Assembly: GCF_039822625.1 (NCBI RefSeq)
Contig: NZ_JBDLLG010000012.1
Span: 62,001-126,000, forward strand
Reading direction: 5' to 3'
Length of the DNA stretch: 64,000 nucleotides
Origin: Marinimicrobium locisalis
Lineage (GTDB): Bacteria; Pseudomonadota; Gammaproteobacteria; Pseudomonadales; Cellvibrionaceae
A program made the translations under genes and the position numbers. How positions within the stretch are numbered: the stretch's first letter is position 1; every line of letters starts with the position of its first letter. Under the pieces are notes generated by a model. That model was not told the DNA's origin and ran no database searches. It was given only the letters and a program-made list of their open reading frames with translations. Below, one piece after another: positions 51,377 to 60,561 of this stretch.

Positions 51377-53089
51377 CTAAAATGAGCTTTCCGCCTTAAT
51401 CAAAATCTGGGTCGAGTCCAAGCCCTCCCGATCAGCCAGCGGCGCCGCCAAATCCACGTGCATTACATTGCCAACCTTGGTTTTACTGGAGCTGAAACGC
51501 AAGCCAATCCCTACGTTTGCCAAATGCGGATTGCTTTCACTGTCAATTTGATTGCCCCAGCTACGGCCCACATCAAAAAAGGCCACTGCGCCCATGCGAA
51601 CAATATTGAACAGGTGCACATCGGAGAAATACCGACGCTCGATATTCAGAATGTAGCGTCGGTCCCCGCGCTGATAGTCAATGGGATAACCTCGCAAACC
51701 ACTGGCGCCGCCCACCGTTAGTTGCTCATACTGCTGAAGGTTCTCGCCAATGTCATAGCGCAACTTTAAGTACCAACGATTCTGGTCGTCCCTAAACCAG
51801 TTGTAGTTGACTTCCAACCCCAGCACACCACTATCCACCGGGTTGGGGGCTTGGTAATGACGTCCATCAAACTCCCCGTGCAGCTGTAGAATGTGGTGGT
51901 CACCCACGCCGATCACGTTGCTGTAAGAGCCCCGGTAGCGAATCAGATCGCGCTCGTTATTCAGGCTCTCGCCCCCATAACCGACGCGCATGCGGTAATT
52001 AACACCCATGGCGACGTCTTCGGTGCGCTGAATCTGGTTGAGGTTCTTATAAGTGGCAAACCGGTTTTCAATGACTTCCATCCCCAACCACGCGTAGTTG
52101 CCCTGGCGGTCATCAGGTGCGCCCAGCTCGGTCAATTCCGTGGGGCTGAAAATATCACTTTCCCGGGTCAGCCCCACGCGCCAGCGCCGCGTAAACCGTT
52201 CGTCGGCGCGGGCGGCCAAGCCAAAGTAGACTTCCCGGTCCCGATTGCGGTGACGGAATTCATTGATGTCTTCGCCGCCTTCGCGGATCACTCGTACCTC
52301 GGAGATGTTCTCGGTGACCACGCCGGTCGCCCAAGGCGTTTCCAACGAATAAAAGGGGCGCTCAAGGCTGAAGGCGGTATCTTCCCCATCACTTTTCTGA
52401 GCGTAGTAGAGCCGAGTCGCCCAGCGCGTGCGAAACAGGTGGTTGGTCTTGTACTCGTAGCTTACCAGGCTGCGCTCAACGTCTTTCGCATAGCTTACCG
52501 AAATGGCATCCCCTGTTCCCAGAAAGTTGCCATCTTTGAGTCCAAAGCCCGACTCGGTTTCCCCCCCTTCGCGAGTGAAGGTCACCTCCGGCTCGGTAAC
52601 CCAGGCATCCCGAGTAACCACCAACAGGTCAATATAATCCGGGCAGGTCATGTCCGGGACGATGTAGGCACTGGTCAGGTAGTTCCGACCACGCAGTATC
52701 CGTTCAGACTCTGCCACCAAGCGTTCGCGCAGGGGCTCCCCTTCATTGAACAACAACTGGGTCGCCAGCACCGGTTCACGCGTGTTGATGTGAAGGTGGT
52801 TGAAGCCACGGTACAGCCAGTTGTCTTCTTCGGGGTTGGATTCATTAAAAATGGCCCGGCTTTCAAACCGGATGTGGCGAATGGTTTTGCCCTGGTGGTC
52901 TTCCAGTGCGTCGAAAACCAGCTCGCTCTCCCGCTGCTCGGCGAGGTCGCGGTAGTGATAGCGGAACTGCAGGCAGGCCTGGCCGTCCTCGCCGGTGACG
53001 GCTTCGGTTTCCACGGGGGTTCCGTGACTCAGGGGTGAAGCCAGCAGCGCGGCGAGCCACATTCCGGCCACTCGCGCATTTATGATCAT
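51377..53089 (-). CDS. BamA/TamA-like outer membrane barrel with one POTRA domain
   Basis: From the ATG at 53089 this is 570 aa with a signal peptide (GMWLAALLASPLSHG). Residues about 45-155 look like a single POTRA-type domain (IRHIRFES, GEPLRERLVAESERILRGRNYL and YIDLLVVTRDAWV). The remaining ~400 residues form a beta-barrel of the bacterial surface antigen type, with the conserved loop motif ASGLRGYP and a terminal aromatic strand ending in Phe (LIKAESSF). BamA has five POTRA domains and TamA three; the function of this shorter type is unknown. Its own transcript ends at 51321-51350. Confidence 0.85.
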   Translation of the reverse strand: MIINARVAGMWLAALLASPLSHGTPVETEAVTGEDGQACLQFRYHYRDLAEQRESELVFDALEDHQGKTIRHIRFESRAIFNESNPEEDNWLYRGFNHLHINTREPVLATQLLFNEGEPLRERLVAESERILRGRNYLTSAYIVPDMTCPDYIDLLVVTRDAWVTEPEVTFTREGGETESGFGLKDGNFLGTGDAISVSYAKDVERSLVSYEYKTNHLFRTRWATRLYYAQKSDGEDTAFSLERPFYSLETPWATGVVTENISEVRVIREGGEDINEFRHRNRDREVYFGLAARADERFTRRWRVGLTRESDIFSPTELTELGAPDDRQGNYAWLGMEVIENRFATYKNLNQIQRTEDVAMGVNYRMRVGYGGESLNNERDLIRYRGSYSNVIGVGDHHILQLHGEFDGRHYQAPNPVDSGVLGLEVNYNWFRDDQNRWYLKLRYDIGENLQQYEQLTVGGASGLRGYPIDYQRGDRRYILNIERRYFSDVHLFNIVRMGAVAFFDVGRSWGNQIDSESNPHLANVGIGLRFSSSKTKVGNVMHVDLAAPLADREGLDSTQILIKAESSF

Positions 53090-53299
53090 TGAGGCTCCGA
53101 GCCCTTGTCGGTGACAGCATGGCATTTAACGTTCTTAACTCTTATTGCGTTTATTATCGCGCTTAATGCGTTTTTCACGCTTATCGCTTTCGCCCACCGG
53201 GGCCCGTCTTCGGGTGCCCATTGTTGTACCACTCCATCTTATACCGGAAAATCAGGCGGCGTCACCCCGCCAGAAGAGATTCTACCCTAGGACCACCGT

Positions 53300-54046
53300 T
53301 TAGTGGTGAGGTTGCGAGGAATTGTCATTAGAGTGATCATCGGAGCTTGCGGGTGCATGAAGCACCTCGTGGGAGTGCTCCCCGGTACTGACCGCCGGCC
53401 AAAGCGTCCAAAGTCCGAAGCCAATGATCAGCAGCGCCAGCAGACGACGCAGTGAGGGTTTTTGCAGGTAGCGGGTGAGAGTGTGCGCCGCCGCACCGGC
53501 CGCGAGCACCGCCGGCAACGTCCCCAGCCCGAACGCGAGCATAACGCCTCCCCCCGCGAGAGCTCCACCTTGGGCCAGGGCGTAAGCCAGTGCGGTGTAC
53601 ACCAGGCCACAGGGCAGCCACCCCCAGAGCGCGCCGAGCATGAGGGCTTGAGGCAGGCGAGTGACCGGCATCAAGTGCCGGCCCAGCGGTTGCAGATAGC
53701 GCCAGAATACGCGCCCGCCCTTTTCCAGCCAGACCAACCCACGCCACCAGTTGGCCAGGTAGAGCCCCATCGCCACCAGCAGCAACCCGGCGATAAGCCG
53801 CAACACTGGGGCCAGGGGGGAAAACTCGCCCGCCAGGCCCCCCGCCAAAGTGCCCAGCAGCGTATAGCTGCTCACCCGACCGAGGTTATAGCCAAGCAAC
53901 AACAGCCAACGACGCCCCCGGGCCTCGGCCGGAATAGCCACCGACAGGGCTCCCATAATGCCCCCGCACATACCGATACAGTGGGCCCCGCTAAATAGGC
54001 CCAGGGTCAGGGCCGCCAGCCAGGCACCAGAGAGTTCATGCGTCAT
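53300..54046 (-). CDS. TauE/DsbD-like membrane protein of the cbb3 cluster
   Basis: This 248-aa six-helix membrane protein begins LAALTLGLFSGAHCIGMCGGIMGALS, a cysteine-bearing motif shared by the so-called sulfite exporter TauE/SafE-like genes that follow ccoS. The C-terminal tail is rich in His (GEHSHEVLH... DDHSNDNSSQPHH). The position, four-base overlap with ccoS and the Cys/His content suggest copper handling during cbb3 assembly rather than sulfite export; that is inference. Confidence 0.8.
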   Translation of the reverse strand: MTHELSGAWLAALTLGLFSGAHCIGMCGGIMGALSVAIPAEARGRRWLLLLGYNLGRVSSYTLLGTLAGGLAGEFSPLAPVLRLIAGLLLVAMGLYLANWWRGLVWLEKGGRVFWRYLQPLGRHLMPVTRLPQALMLGALWGWLPCGLVYTALAYALAQGGALAGGGVMLAFGLGTLPAVLAAGAAAHTLTRYLQKPSLRRLLALLIIGFGLWTLWPAVSTGEHSHEVLHAPASSDDHSNDNSSQPHH

Positions 54047-54246
54047 TTGGGCGGTTCGCTAGGGTCGGTATCGCTTTTCCGCTCAGGTTCGGCTGGAGCG
54101 TCGTTTTCATCTTCATCAAACAAAATCCGGTGAGCCTCGGTGTCCAGGTTGTCGTACTGACCACTTTTGATCGCCCAAAAGAACAGCTTCAGCGCAATGG
54201 CCACAAAAATCAGCGCAATCGGTACCAGCAGGAAAAGGCTTTCCAC
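54043..54246 (-). CDS. ccoS: cbb3 oxidase maturation protein CcoS
   Basis: This 67-aa protein has one TM helix (LFLLVPIALIFVAIALKLFFWAIKSGQYDNLD), exactly the FixS/CcoS pattern, followed by an acidic tail. It is needed for cofactor insertion into cbb3 oxidase in Rhodobacter. The start is GTG at 54246. The stop overlaps the following gene by four bases. Confidence 0.93.
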   Translation of the reverse strand: MESLFLLVPIALIFVAIALKLFFWAIKSGQYDNLDTEAHRILFDEDENDAPAEPERKSDTDPSEPPK

Positions 54247-54262
54247 GTGTCACTCTCCCGTC

Positions 54263-56710
54263 CTATGCCGGACATGCCTCGGTCGCCCCCTGCGCCGGAA
54301 CGGCTCGGCCCCGGTGCAAGCGCAAGGCATTGAATATAACAATCAACGAGCTGGCGGTCATGCCAATCGCCGCGAGCCACGGGGGAATCAGTCCCATGGC
54401 GGCCAAGGGCAACGCCAGCACGTTGTAAGTCAACGAAAAGGTCAGGTTCTGGCGGATGACCCGGCGGGTCCTCTGGGCCAACGCCAAGGCTTGAACCAGC
54501 GCTTCCAGATCCCGGTTCAACAATACCGCATCCGCTCGGGTTTGGGCCAGGTCCGAGGCAGTGGCCATCGCCACTGAGACGTCCGCCGATGACAACACCG
54601 GCACATCGTTGATGCCGTCCCCAACCATGAGGACGCGCTCCCCCGCCCCCTGGCAAGCTTGCAGGCGAGTCAATTTCTCCTCCGGATGGGCGCCGGCGGT
54701 GTACCGTTCGATACCCAGGCTCTGGGCAAGCGACGCCACCGCGCCGGAGCGATCGCCACTGAGCAGTTCGATGGCGAGCCCGCGCCGCTTCAAATAGGCG
54801 ACCAGAACCCGGGCACCGGGACGAACCTCATCTCCCACGGCAAACCAGCCTAGGGGCCCCTGCTCGTCGCTCAACAACAACCACTGCTGGTTCTCATCAG
54901 GCGCATCGAGCGGACGAGTCGCACCAAACAGTTCTCCAGAGAAACGAGCGTTACCCAAGCGATACCGGCGAGTATCGATTTCCCCCTCTACCCCCGCGGC
55001 GGTGTACTGGCGGGTATTGCTCGCCCGGCGGATTCCGGCCCAGGGGCGAAAAGCCTCGGCCAGAGGGTGGCGGGCCGGCGCCTCCAGCGCGGCGGCAATG
55101 GCGAGCAGCTCCTCTCGGTCCCGGCCCGGCGTGACTTCCACCGCCACCAGAGTGAAGCGCCCCAGGGTGAGCGTTCCGGTTTTATCGAGAATCACCCGGT
55201 CGATATGAGCGAGGGCCTCGAGCACATGGCCCCGGGCTATCAGGAACCCTTGCCGACGCAGGTTGGCCGTGGCGGCGGTCAGGGCCGCGGGCATGGCCAG
55301 CGCCAGGGCACAGGGGCAGGTCACTACCAGAACCGAGAGAGCGACCCAGAAGGCATGTTCCGGATCAATCCACTGCCAAGCCCCCCAGACCAGCGCAAAA
55401 ATGACCAGAACGGCGCCCACAAAGTAACGGGCCACCCGGTCCGCCAGGGCGACTTGATGAGGCTTGTCGGCCTCGGCATTGGCCACCAACCGTTCAATGG
55501 CGGAAAGCTGGGTATCGCCCCCCACGGCGGTCACCCGCAGCTCCAACGAGCTCTCGCTGTTCAAAGTGCCGCCCACCACCCGGTCGCCCGGGGATTTGGC
55601 CACGGGGCTGGACTCGCCGGTGAGCAGCGCTTCGACCACCTCGCTATGGCCGTCCGTGACTTCTCCGTCACAGGGAAAGGTTTCTCCGCTTCTAACGCGC
55701 ACCCTATCCCCGACCTTCAAGGTTTTGACTGGGACTGACTCTTCCTCGCCGCTTTGCGAGAGGCGCAGGGCACTCAGGGGCATCAATTGAGCAAGGTTGC
55801 CGTAAGCAAGTCGGTTTCGGTGCCGGGTGCGCATTTCAAAATACCGCCCCACCAACAAAAAGAAGGTGAACATCGCCACCGACTCAAAATACACCTCCCC
55901 GCCACCGGTGACCGTGGCCCAGCCACTGGCCAGATAAGCCAAGCCGATAGCCAAGGCCACGGGAACATCCATAATCAACTGCCCCACGCGCAGACTGCGC
56001 CAGGCGGCCTGAAAAAACGGCGCCGCGCTGAACAGCACGACCGGCGTGGCCACCAGGAAGCTCAGCCAACGTAGAAGAAGCTGCCACTCTTCCGCCGCGC
56101 CGGTGTAAAGGCCCACCGATACCATGCCGGTTTGCATCATTCCAAAGCCCGCCACACCCAGTCTGGCCAGGGCGCGGCGATTGTCCTGCTGGGCCATGGC
56201 GCGCTGGGCTTCATCGGTGGCCGGCCGTGGTCGGTAGCCAATAAGGGCCAGCCCGGCCATGATCTCACTTAAGGGCTGCTGGTCGGCATCCCAGGTCAAA
56301 GTGCAGCGATGGGTGGAGACATCCACGGTCAGTTGCGTTACCGACGAATTCCGCTTCAAGTGGGTTTCAATCAGCCAGCTACAGGCGGCGCAGGTAATGC
56401 CTTCGAGCAACAGTTGCGCTCGGCGCTCGGTGCCTTGGGCATCGGTCACAAAGTCAGCCTGAATCTCGGGCAGGTCATATAATTGCCATTCGGCTTGGTC
56501 CGGCCGGTCCGAGTCCGGTTTTTCATTCGCTTCGGTGCGAAAACGATAGAACCGCTCCAGCCCTCCGTCCACGATGGCGCTGGCCACCGCCTCGCAGCCC
56601 GGGCAGCACATGGGTCTGGGCTCCCCGCCAATGTTGACGGAAAAACGGGCCCCCTCGGGCACCGGCAAACCACAATGATAACAGCGAGTGTCGCGGGAGG
56701 AGTCAGTCAC
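54263..56710 (-). CDS. ccoI: Copper-translocating P1B-type ATPase CcoI
   Basis: This 815-aa P-type ATPase exports Cu+ to the periplasm for cbb3 assembly. The N-terminus holds CYHCGLPVPEG and CCPGCEAVASAI, then an HMA domain with GITCAACSW. The intramembrane metal site is CPC (465-467), the phosphorylation site is D509 in DKTGTLT, and GDGINDVP is present in the hinge. It starts with GTG behind GAGAGAGG. The CcoI/FixI subclass rather than CopA is supported by the cluster. Confidence 0.95.
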   Translation of the reverse strand: MTDSSRDTRCYHCGLPVPEGARFSVNIGGEPRPMCCPGCEAVASAIVDGGLERFYRFRTEANEKPDSDRPDQAEWQLYDLPEIQADFVTDAQGTERRAQLLLEGITCAACSWLIETHLKRNSSVTQLTVDVSTHRCTLTWDADQQPLSEIMAGLALIGYRPRPATDEAQRAMAQQDNRRALARLGVAGFGMMQTGMVSVGLYTGAAEEWQLLLRWLSFLVATPVVLFSAAPFFQAAWRSLRVGQLIMDVPVALAIGLAYLASGWATVTGGGEVYFESVAMFTFFLLVGRYFEMRTRHRNRLAYGNLAQLMPLSALRLSQSGEEESVPVKTLKVGDRVRVRSGETFPCDGEVTDGHSEVVEALLTGESSPVAKSPGDRVVGGTLNSESSLELRVTAVGGDTQLSAIERLVANAEADKPHQVALADRVARYFVGAVLVIFALVWGAWQWIDPEHAFWVALSVLVVTCPCALALAMPAALTAATANLRRQGFLIARGHVLEALAHIDRVILDKTGTLTLGRFTLVAVEVTPGRDREELLAIAAALEAPARHPLAEAFRPWAGIRRASNTRQYTAAGVEGEIDTRRYRLGNARFSGELFGATRPLDAPDENQQWLLLSDEQGPLGWFAVGDEVRPGARVLVAYLKRRGLAIELLSGDRSGAVASLAQSLGIERYTAGAHPEEKLTRLQACQGAGERVLMVGDGINDVPVLSSADVSVAMATASDLAQTRADAVLLNRDLEALVQALALAQRTRRVIRQNLTFSLTYNVLALPLAAMGLIPPWLAAIGMTASSLIVIFNALRLHRGRAVPAQGATEACPA

Positions 56711-56721
56711 GGGTGCCTCTC

Positions 56722-57276
56722 TCAGGGCTGGGCATCGGAGCCGGAACGGCCCCGCTCGGTGGGAGCGAGTTGCGTTTGCGAATCAAGTTCGAATTGGATT
56801 TCGCCCCGCAACAACCACTCGGCCGAACGCAGACTCTCGCCTTCATACTCCGGCAACAGCGTCAGGTAACGACGGTGGGACAGTGCCGTGCTCAGGTCCC
56901 CACGGTAATACCCGGCCCGCACGGGCTGAAGCTCAATGTGCTGATCCTGCTCGGCATCAATAGGGTGCCCCACCATCAGGTACAGCTGCTCCGGCATGGC
57001 GCCCTCTTTGCTCAGGTTTACTATCACTTCACCCGTGATCTGATCGAAACGAACATTGGCCTGCACGTCCAGTTCCCGCGCGCGCTCTTCCTGTGCGAAG
57101 CTTTGATTGATGGTGCGCCCCTGTTTGTAATAGTTGTCCACCACACGATCGTCCGCATGGAAGAGAGAAACCCCCACGAACGTGAGAACCACGCAGATCA
57201 CCACGATCAAGGGCGACATTACCAACCAAAACCAGGGCTGGCGATACGCCGGGCCGCTGTCAGAATCTTGTGTCAT
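56722..57276 (-). CDS. ccoH: cbb3 oxidase assembly protein CcoH (FixH)
   Basis: This 184-aa protein has one N-terminal TM helix (WFWLVMSPLIVVICVVLTFVGVSLF) and the FixH periplasmic domain (DDRVVDNYYKQGRTINQS). It stabilises the oxidase during assembly. It lies between ccoG and ccoI, as in other genomes. Confidence 0.93.
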   Translation of the reverse strand: MTQDSDSGPAYRQPWFWLVMSPLIVVICVVLTFVGVSLFHADDRVVDNYYKQGRTINQSFAQEERARELDVQANVRFDQITGEVIVNLSKEGAMPEQLYLMVGHPIDAEQDQHIELQPVRAGYYRGDLSTALSHRRYLTLLPEYEGESLRSAEWLLRGEIQFELDSQTQLAPTERGRSGSDAQP

Positions 57277-57374
57277 ATTGGGTCTCGCCGATGTGTCGAT
57301 GTCATTTTAAGCCGAAGTGACGCACGGCCCGTTTCTTGAAAACCGGGGCACTCATTAACCATTGATTAGATGGA

Positions 57375-58790
57375 TTAATGGCCCCGAGGTGCCGGGCCGA
57401 TAAAGGTGGTGGTGTGCTCGGTGAAGATTTCGGGGTCATCCCGGGCCTCAATCCGCAAGGTCACCGAGGTTTTGACCTCATCCAGCGCCTCACGAGGTAC
57501 CGCTACCCGCACCGGTACCGTCAGGATCTCCCCTTCCTCGACCGGAAGCGCACGATAGCCTTCCACTTCAAAAGGGTACTCACCGCTGACCGTGAGGTCG
57601 TAAGTATGGGTCTCCCGGTCCTTGTTGTTAATCTTGAGGGTGTAGACGTTTTCCACCTCGTGGCCACTGATACGATACAGCCGCGTTCCCCGATCCCGAA
57701 GCACATCCAGCCCCACCGGCAGGCGCTCGCTGAGGGAATAGGCGAACACTCCCAACATCACTGCCAGAATGGCACCATAGGCCAAAAAGCGGGGCCGAAA
57801 CACCCGCGTGTGGCCGTGTTCAATGGCGTCTTCGGTGGTGAAGCTGATCAACCCACGGGGATAGTTCATCCGGTCCATCACGGTATTGCAGGCATCCACA
57901 CAGAGCCCACAGTCGATGCAATCGGCTTGCAGGCCGTCGCGAATATCGATGTCCACCGGACAGACCTGGACACACCAGGAACAGTCAATGCAATCGCCCA
58001 GTCCCTTCTCGTGCCGGTCATCGGTGGGCTTGCGTGGGCCACGTGGCTCACCACGAATATAATTGTAAAAGACCGTCAACGTATCCTTGTCATACATCAC
58101 CGACTGGAAACGCGCGTAGGGACACATGTACTTGCACACCTGTTCGCGCATAAAGCCGGCATTCATGTAGGTGGCGGCGGTAAAGAAAAAGACCCAGAAA
58201 GCGGCCACGGGGTGGATGTCGATGGTGACCAACCCCACCAACAACTCCCGAATGGGCACAAAATAGCCCACAAAAGTGAGCGCGGTCACCAGCGCAATGG
58301 CGAGCCAGATACCATGCTTGGCCCCCTTGCGAGCGACCTTCTTCGAGCTCCAGGGCTGGGCGTCGAGTTTCATGCGCTTGTTGCGGTCGCCCTCACACAA
58401 AAACTCGGCCCAGATGAACATTTGTGTCCAGACCGTTTGCGGACAGGTAAAACCACACCAGACGCGGCCCACCAGGACGGTGACCGTAAACAGAAGAAAG
58501 GCGGCAATGATCAAAAGCCAGGCGAGGTACATGCCATCCTGTGGCCCGAAACTGAGCCATAGGACGTGAAAGCGCCGCTCGGGCAGATCGAACAACATGG
58601 CGGGCCGGCCATCAATAATCAGCCACGGCATCAGCAGGAAGCCCGCCAACAAAGGCAGGCCGGTGTAGCGGCGCAACCGTTGGTAGAAACCGGTAATGCG
58701 CCGCATGTAGACCTTGTCATCCGCCTCGTAGAGGTTTACATAGCGAATCCCTGTATCGTTTTCCGAGTCGCCGTGCCTATTCTTCGTCAT
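57375..58790 (-). CDS. ccoG: cbb3 oxidase accessory protein CcoG (FixG/RdxA)
   Basis: This 471-aa membrane ferredoxin has about five TM helices. It also has cysteine motifs GRVWCGFTCPQTVWTQMF, CKYMCPYARFQ, CIDCSWCVQVCP and CIDCGLCVDACN, and a C-terminal immunoglobulin-like domain. CcoG reduces Cu2+ to Cu+ ahead of CcoI-mediated transport. It overlaps the end of ccoP by 14 bases. Confidence 0.95.
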   Translation of the reverse strand: MTKNRHGDSENDTGIRYVNLYEADDKVYMRRITGFYQRLRRYTGLPLLAGFLLMPWLIIDGRPAMLFDLPERRFHVLWLSFGPQDGMYLAWLLIIAAFLLFTVTVLVGRVWCGFTCPQTVWTQMFIWAEFLCEGDRNKRMKLDAQPWSSKKVARKGAKHGIWLAIALVTALTFVGYFVPIRELLVGLVTIDIHPVAAFWVFFFTAATYMNAGFMREQVCKYMCPYARFQSVMYDKDTLTVFYNYIRGEPRGPRKPTDDRHEKGLGDCIDCSWCVQVCPVDIDIRDGLQADCIDCGLCVDACNTVMDRMNYPRGLISFTTEDAIEHGHTRVFRPRFLAYGAILAVMLGVFAYSLSERLPVGLDVLRDRGTRLYRISGHEVENVYTLKINNKDRETHTYDLTVSGEYPFEVEGYRALPVEEGEILTVPVRVAVPREALDEVKTSVTLRIEARDDPEIFTEHTTTFIGPAPRGH

Positions 58791-59682
58791 AGTTCAGGGA
58801 AAGGCTGTAAACATAAGCCGCCAGAATGTGAATCCGGTCGTCTTTCAGCAGGTCGCCCTGAGCCGGCATGACGCCATTGCGGCCTACTCGCAACGTCTGA
58901 CGAATACCTGACGGCTCTCCGCCATACAGCCAAACATCGTCGGTCAGGTCGGGAGCCCCCAGGTTAATATTGCCCTTGCCGTCGGCGCCGTGGCAGGCCA
59001 CGCAATTACGGTTGTACAGCGGTTCGCCTTCGGCCGCCATCTCCGCATCGTGCTCACGTTCGGCCATGCTCAATACATACTCGGTCACTTGAGCAATGCC
59101 CTCCTCGCCCAAGGGGGCACTCCAGCCGGGCATGGCGGCCTGACGGCCCTCCACGAGGGTTTGCTTGATACGCTCCGGCGAACCGCCCCACTGCCAGGCA
59201 TCGTCGGTCAAATTGGGGTAGCCCCAGTTGCCGCCGCCATCTGAGCCATGGCACACCGCACAGTTGTTGGCGAACAGGCGCAGGCCCATTTTCATGGCAT
59301 CCGGGTTGCGGGCCAGCTCTTCAATGGGGGTTGCGGCGTATTCGCCGAACTGATCCGAGAAACGCGCTTGTGCCTGCTGCTGGTGGCCGCGAAGCTCTTT
59401 CTCCTGGGTCCAGTTCAGCAAGCCGGGGAAGTTCCCGAGGCCCGGGTACAGCAGCAAGTAAATCCCCGAAAAAATAAACGTGGCGATGAACAGCTTGAAC
59501 CACCAGCGGGGTAGCGGGTTGTCGTACTCTTCAATACCATCGTATACATGCCCGGTGGTACGGTTTTCGGGGTCTTCGTCATCACGCACCGCAACCTTGC
59601 GATTAGCCAGCAGCACCCACAGCAACAGCGCCAGGTTGGTCAGGGTGAGAACAATAATCCAAAGGCTCCAAAATGTGCTCAT
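58777..59682 (-). CDS. ccoP: cbb3-type cytochrome c oxidase subunit III (CcoP)
   Basis: This 301-aa membrane-anchored diheme cytochrome c has two TM helices (about residues 5-25 and 62-80) and heme sites CAVCH (141-145) and CVACH (227-231). It accepts electrons from soluble cytochromes and passes them to CcoO. The ATG at 59682, two bases after the ccoQ stop, is preferred over a TTG two codons upstream. Confidence 0.96.
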   Translation of the reverse strand: MSTFWSLWIIVLTLTNLALLLWVLLANRKVAVRDDEDPENRTTGHVYDGIEEYDNPLPRWWFKLFIATFIFSGIYLLLYPGLGNFPGLLNWTQEKELRGHQQQAQARFSDQFGEYAATPIEELARNPDAMKMGLRLFANNCAVCHGSDGGGNWGYPNLTDDAWQWGGSPERIKQTLVEGRQAAMPGWSAPLGEEGIAQVTEYVLSMAEREHDAEMAAEGEPLYNRNCVACHGADGKGNINLGAPDLTDDVWLYGGEPSGIRQTLRVGRNGVMPAQGDLLKDDRIHILAAYVYSLSLNYDEE

Positions 59683-59684
59683 AA

Positions 59685-59936
59685 TCAATTCCGCCTGTCT
59701 GTCTCATCACGGTTGCGATGATCCGCGTGTTCTGTCTGTTCTTCAGAGCCTTCAGCTTCCTCTTCGAAGCCGGAAGACTCCGGTTTTTTACCGTTCTGGT
59801 CTTCATCGGCGAAGGGCAGGTTCGCCGCATCATCGAAGCGCTTTTTGCGGCGGGGGGAGAAAGCCCACCAGCACACCGCGACAAAGGCGATGGCGACCAA
59901 AACGGTTGAGATTGCGCCCAGAGTGCCCTGATCCAT
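59685..59936 (-). CDS. ccoQ: cbb3-type oxidase subunit CcoQ
   Basis: This 83-aa protein has one TM helix (LGAISTVLVAIAFVAVCWWAF), the RRKKRFDDAANLPFADED motif of CcoQ, and a longer than usual acidic tail (EEEAEGSEEQTEHADH). CcoQ protects or stabilises the oxidase. It fits tightly between ccoO and ccoP. Confidence 0.92.
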   Translation of the reverse strand: MDQGTLGAISTVLVAIAFVAVCWWAFSPRRKKRFDDAANLPFADEDQNGKKPESSGFEEEAEGSEEQTEHADHRNRDETDRRN

Positions 59937-59939
59937 AAA

Positions 59940-60551
59940 TCACCGCTTCTCGGTCAGTAACGTGCCCAGCTGTTGCAGGTAGGCCACCAGAGCGTCCATT
60001 TCGGTTACGCCCTTGACCTCGTCGCCCGCGCCTTCAATTTGCTCCTCGGTGTAGGGCACGCCGACCGTGCGCAGAGCGCGCATCTTGGCCTCGGTGTCCT
60101 CACCGGTCAGCTTGTTGTCGTACAGCCAGGGGAAGGCGGGCATATTGGACTTGGGCACCACCGTGCGCGGGTTGTACAAGTGCGCCTTGTGCCAGTCATC
60201 GGAATAACGACCGCCGACGCGCGCCAGGTCCGGACCGGTACGCTTTGAGCCCCAGAGGAAGGGGTGCTCATAGACATGCTCGCCCGCCACCGAATAGTGG
60301 CCGTAACGTTCCACTTCCGCGCGCAACGGGCGGACCATCTGGGTGTGGCAGACGTGACAACCCTCGCGGATATAGATGTCGCGCCCTTCCAACTCCACTG
60401 GCGAGAGCGGCTTCAAGCCCGCTATCGGTTCAGTGGTTTCCTTTAGAAAGAACAGGGGAACAATTTGCACCAGGCCACCAAAGCTGATCGCAATGATGAT
60501 CAGCACGGTCATAAGGCCCAGGTTTTTTTCTACGATGTCATGGTGTTTCAT
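59940..60551 (-). CDS. ccoO: cbb3-type cytochrome c oxidase subunit II (CcoO)
   Basis: This 203-aa monoheme cytochrome c is anchored by one TM helix (about residues 12-35). The heme site is CHVCH (65-69), and SNMPAFPWL contains the axial Met. The ATG at 60551 gives the usual MKHHDIVEKN start; a longer reading overlaps ccoN without support. It lies 10 bp after ccoN. Confidence 0.96.
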   Translation of the reverse strand: MKHHDIVEKNLGLMTVLIIIAISFGGLVQIVPLFFLKETTEPIAGLKPLSPVELEGRDIYIREGCHVCHTQMVRPLRAEVERYGHYSVAGEHVYEHPFLWGSKRTGPDLARVGGRYSDDWHKAHLYNPRTVVPKSNMPAFPWLYDNKLTGEDTEAKMRALRTVGVPYTEEQIEGAGDEVKGVTEMDALVAYLQQLGTLLTEKR

Positions 60552-60561
60552 GGACGTGCCC

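Noticed and set aside
51893..53038. 381-aa plus-strand open frame opposite the BamA-like gene
   Set aside because: Antisense shadow without motifs; the minus-strand gene has signal peptide, POTRA and barrel features.
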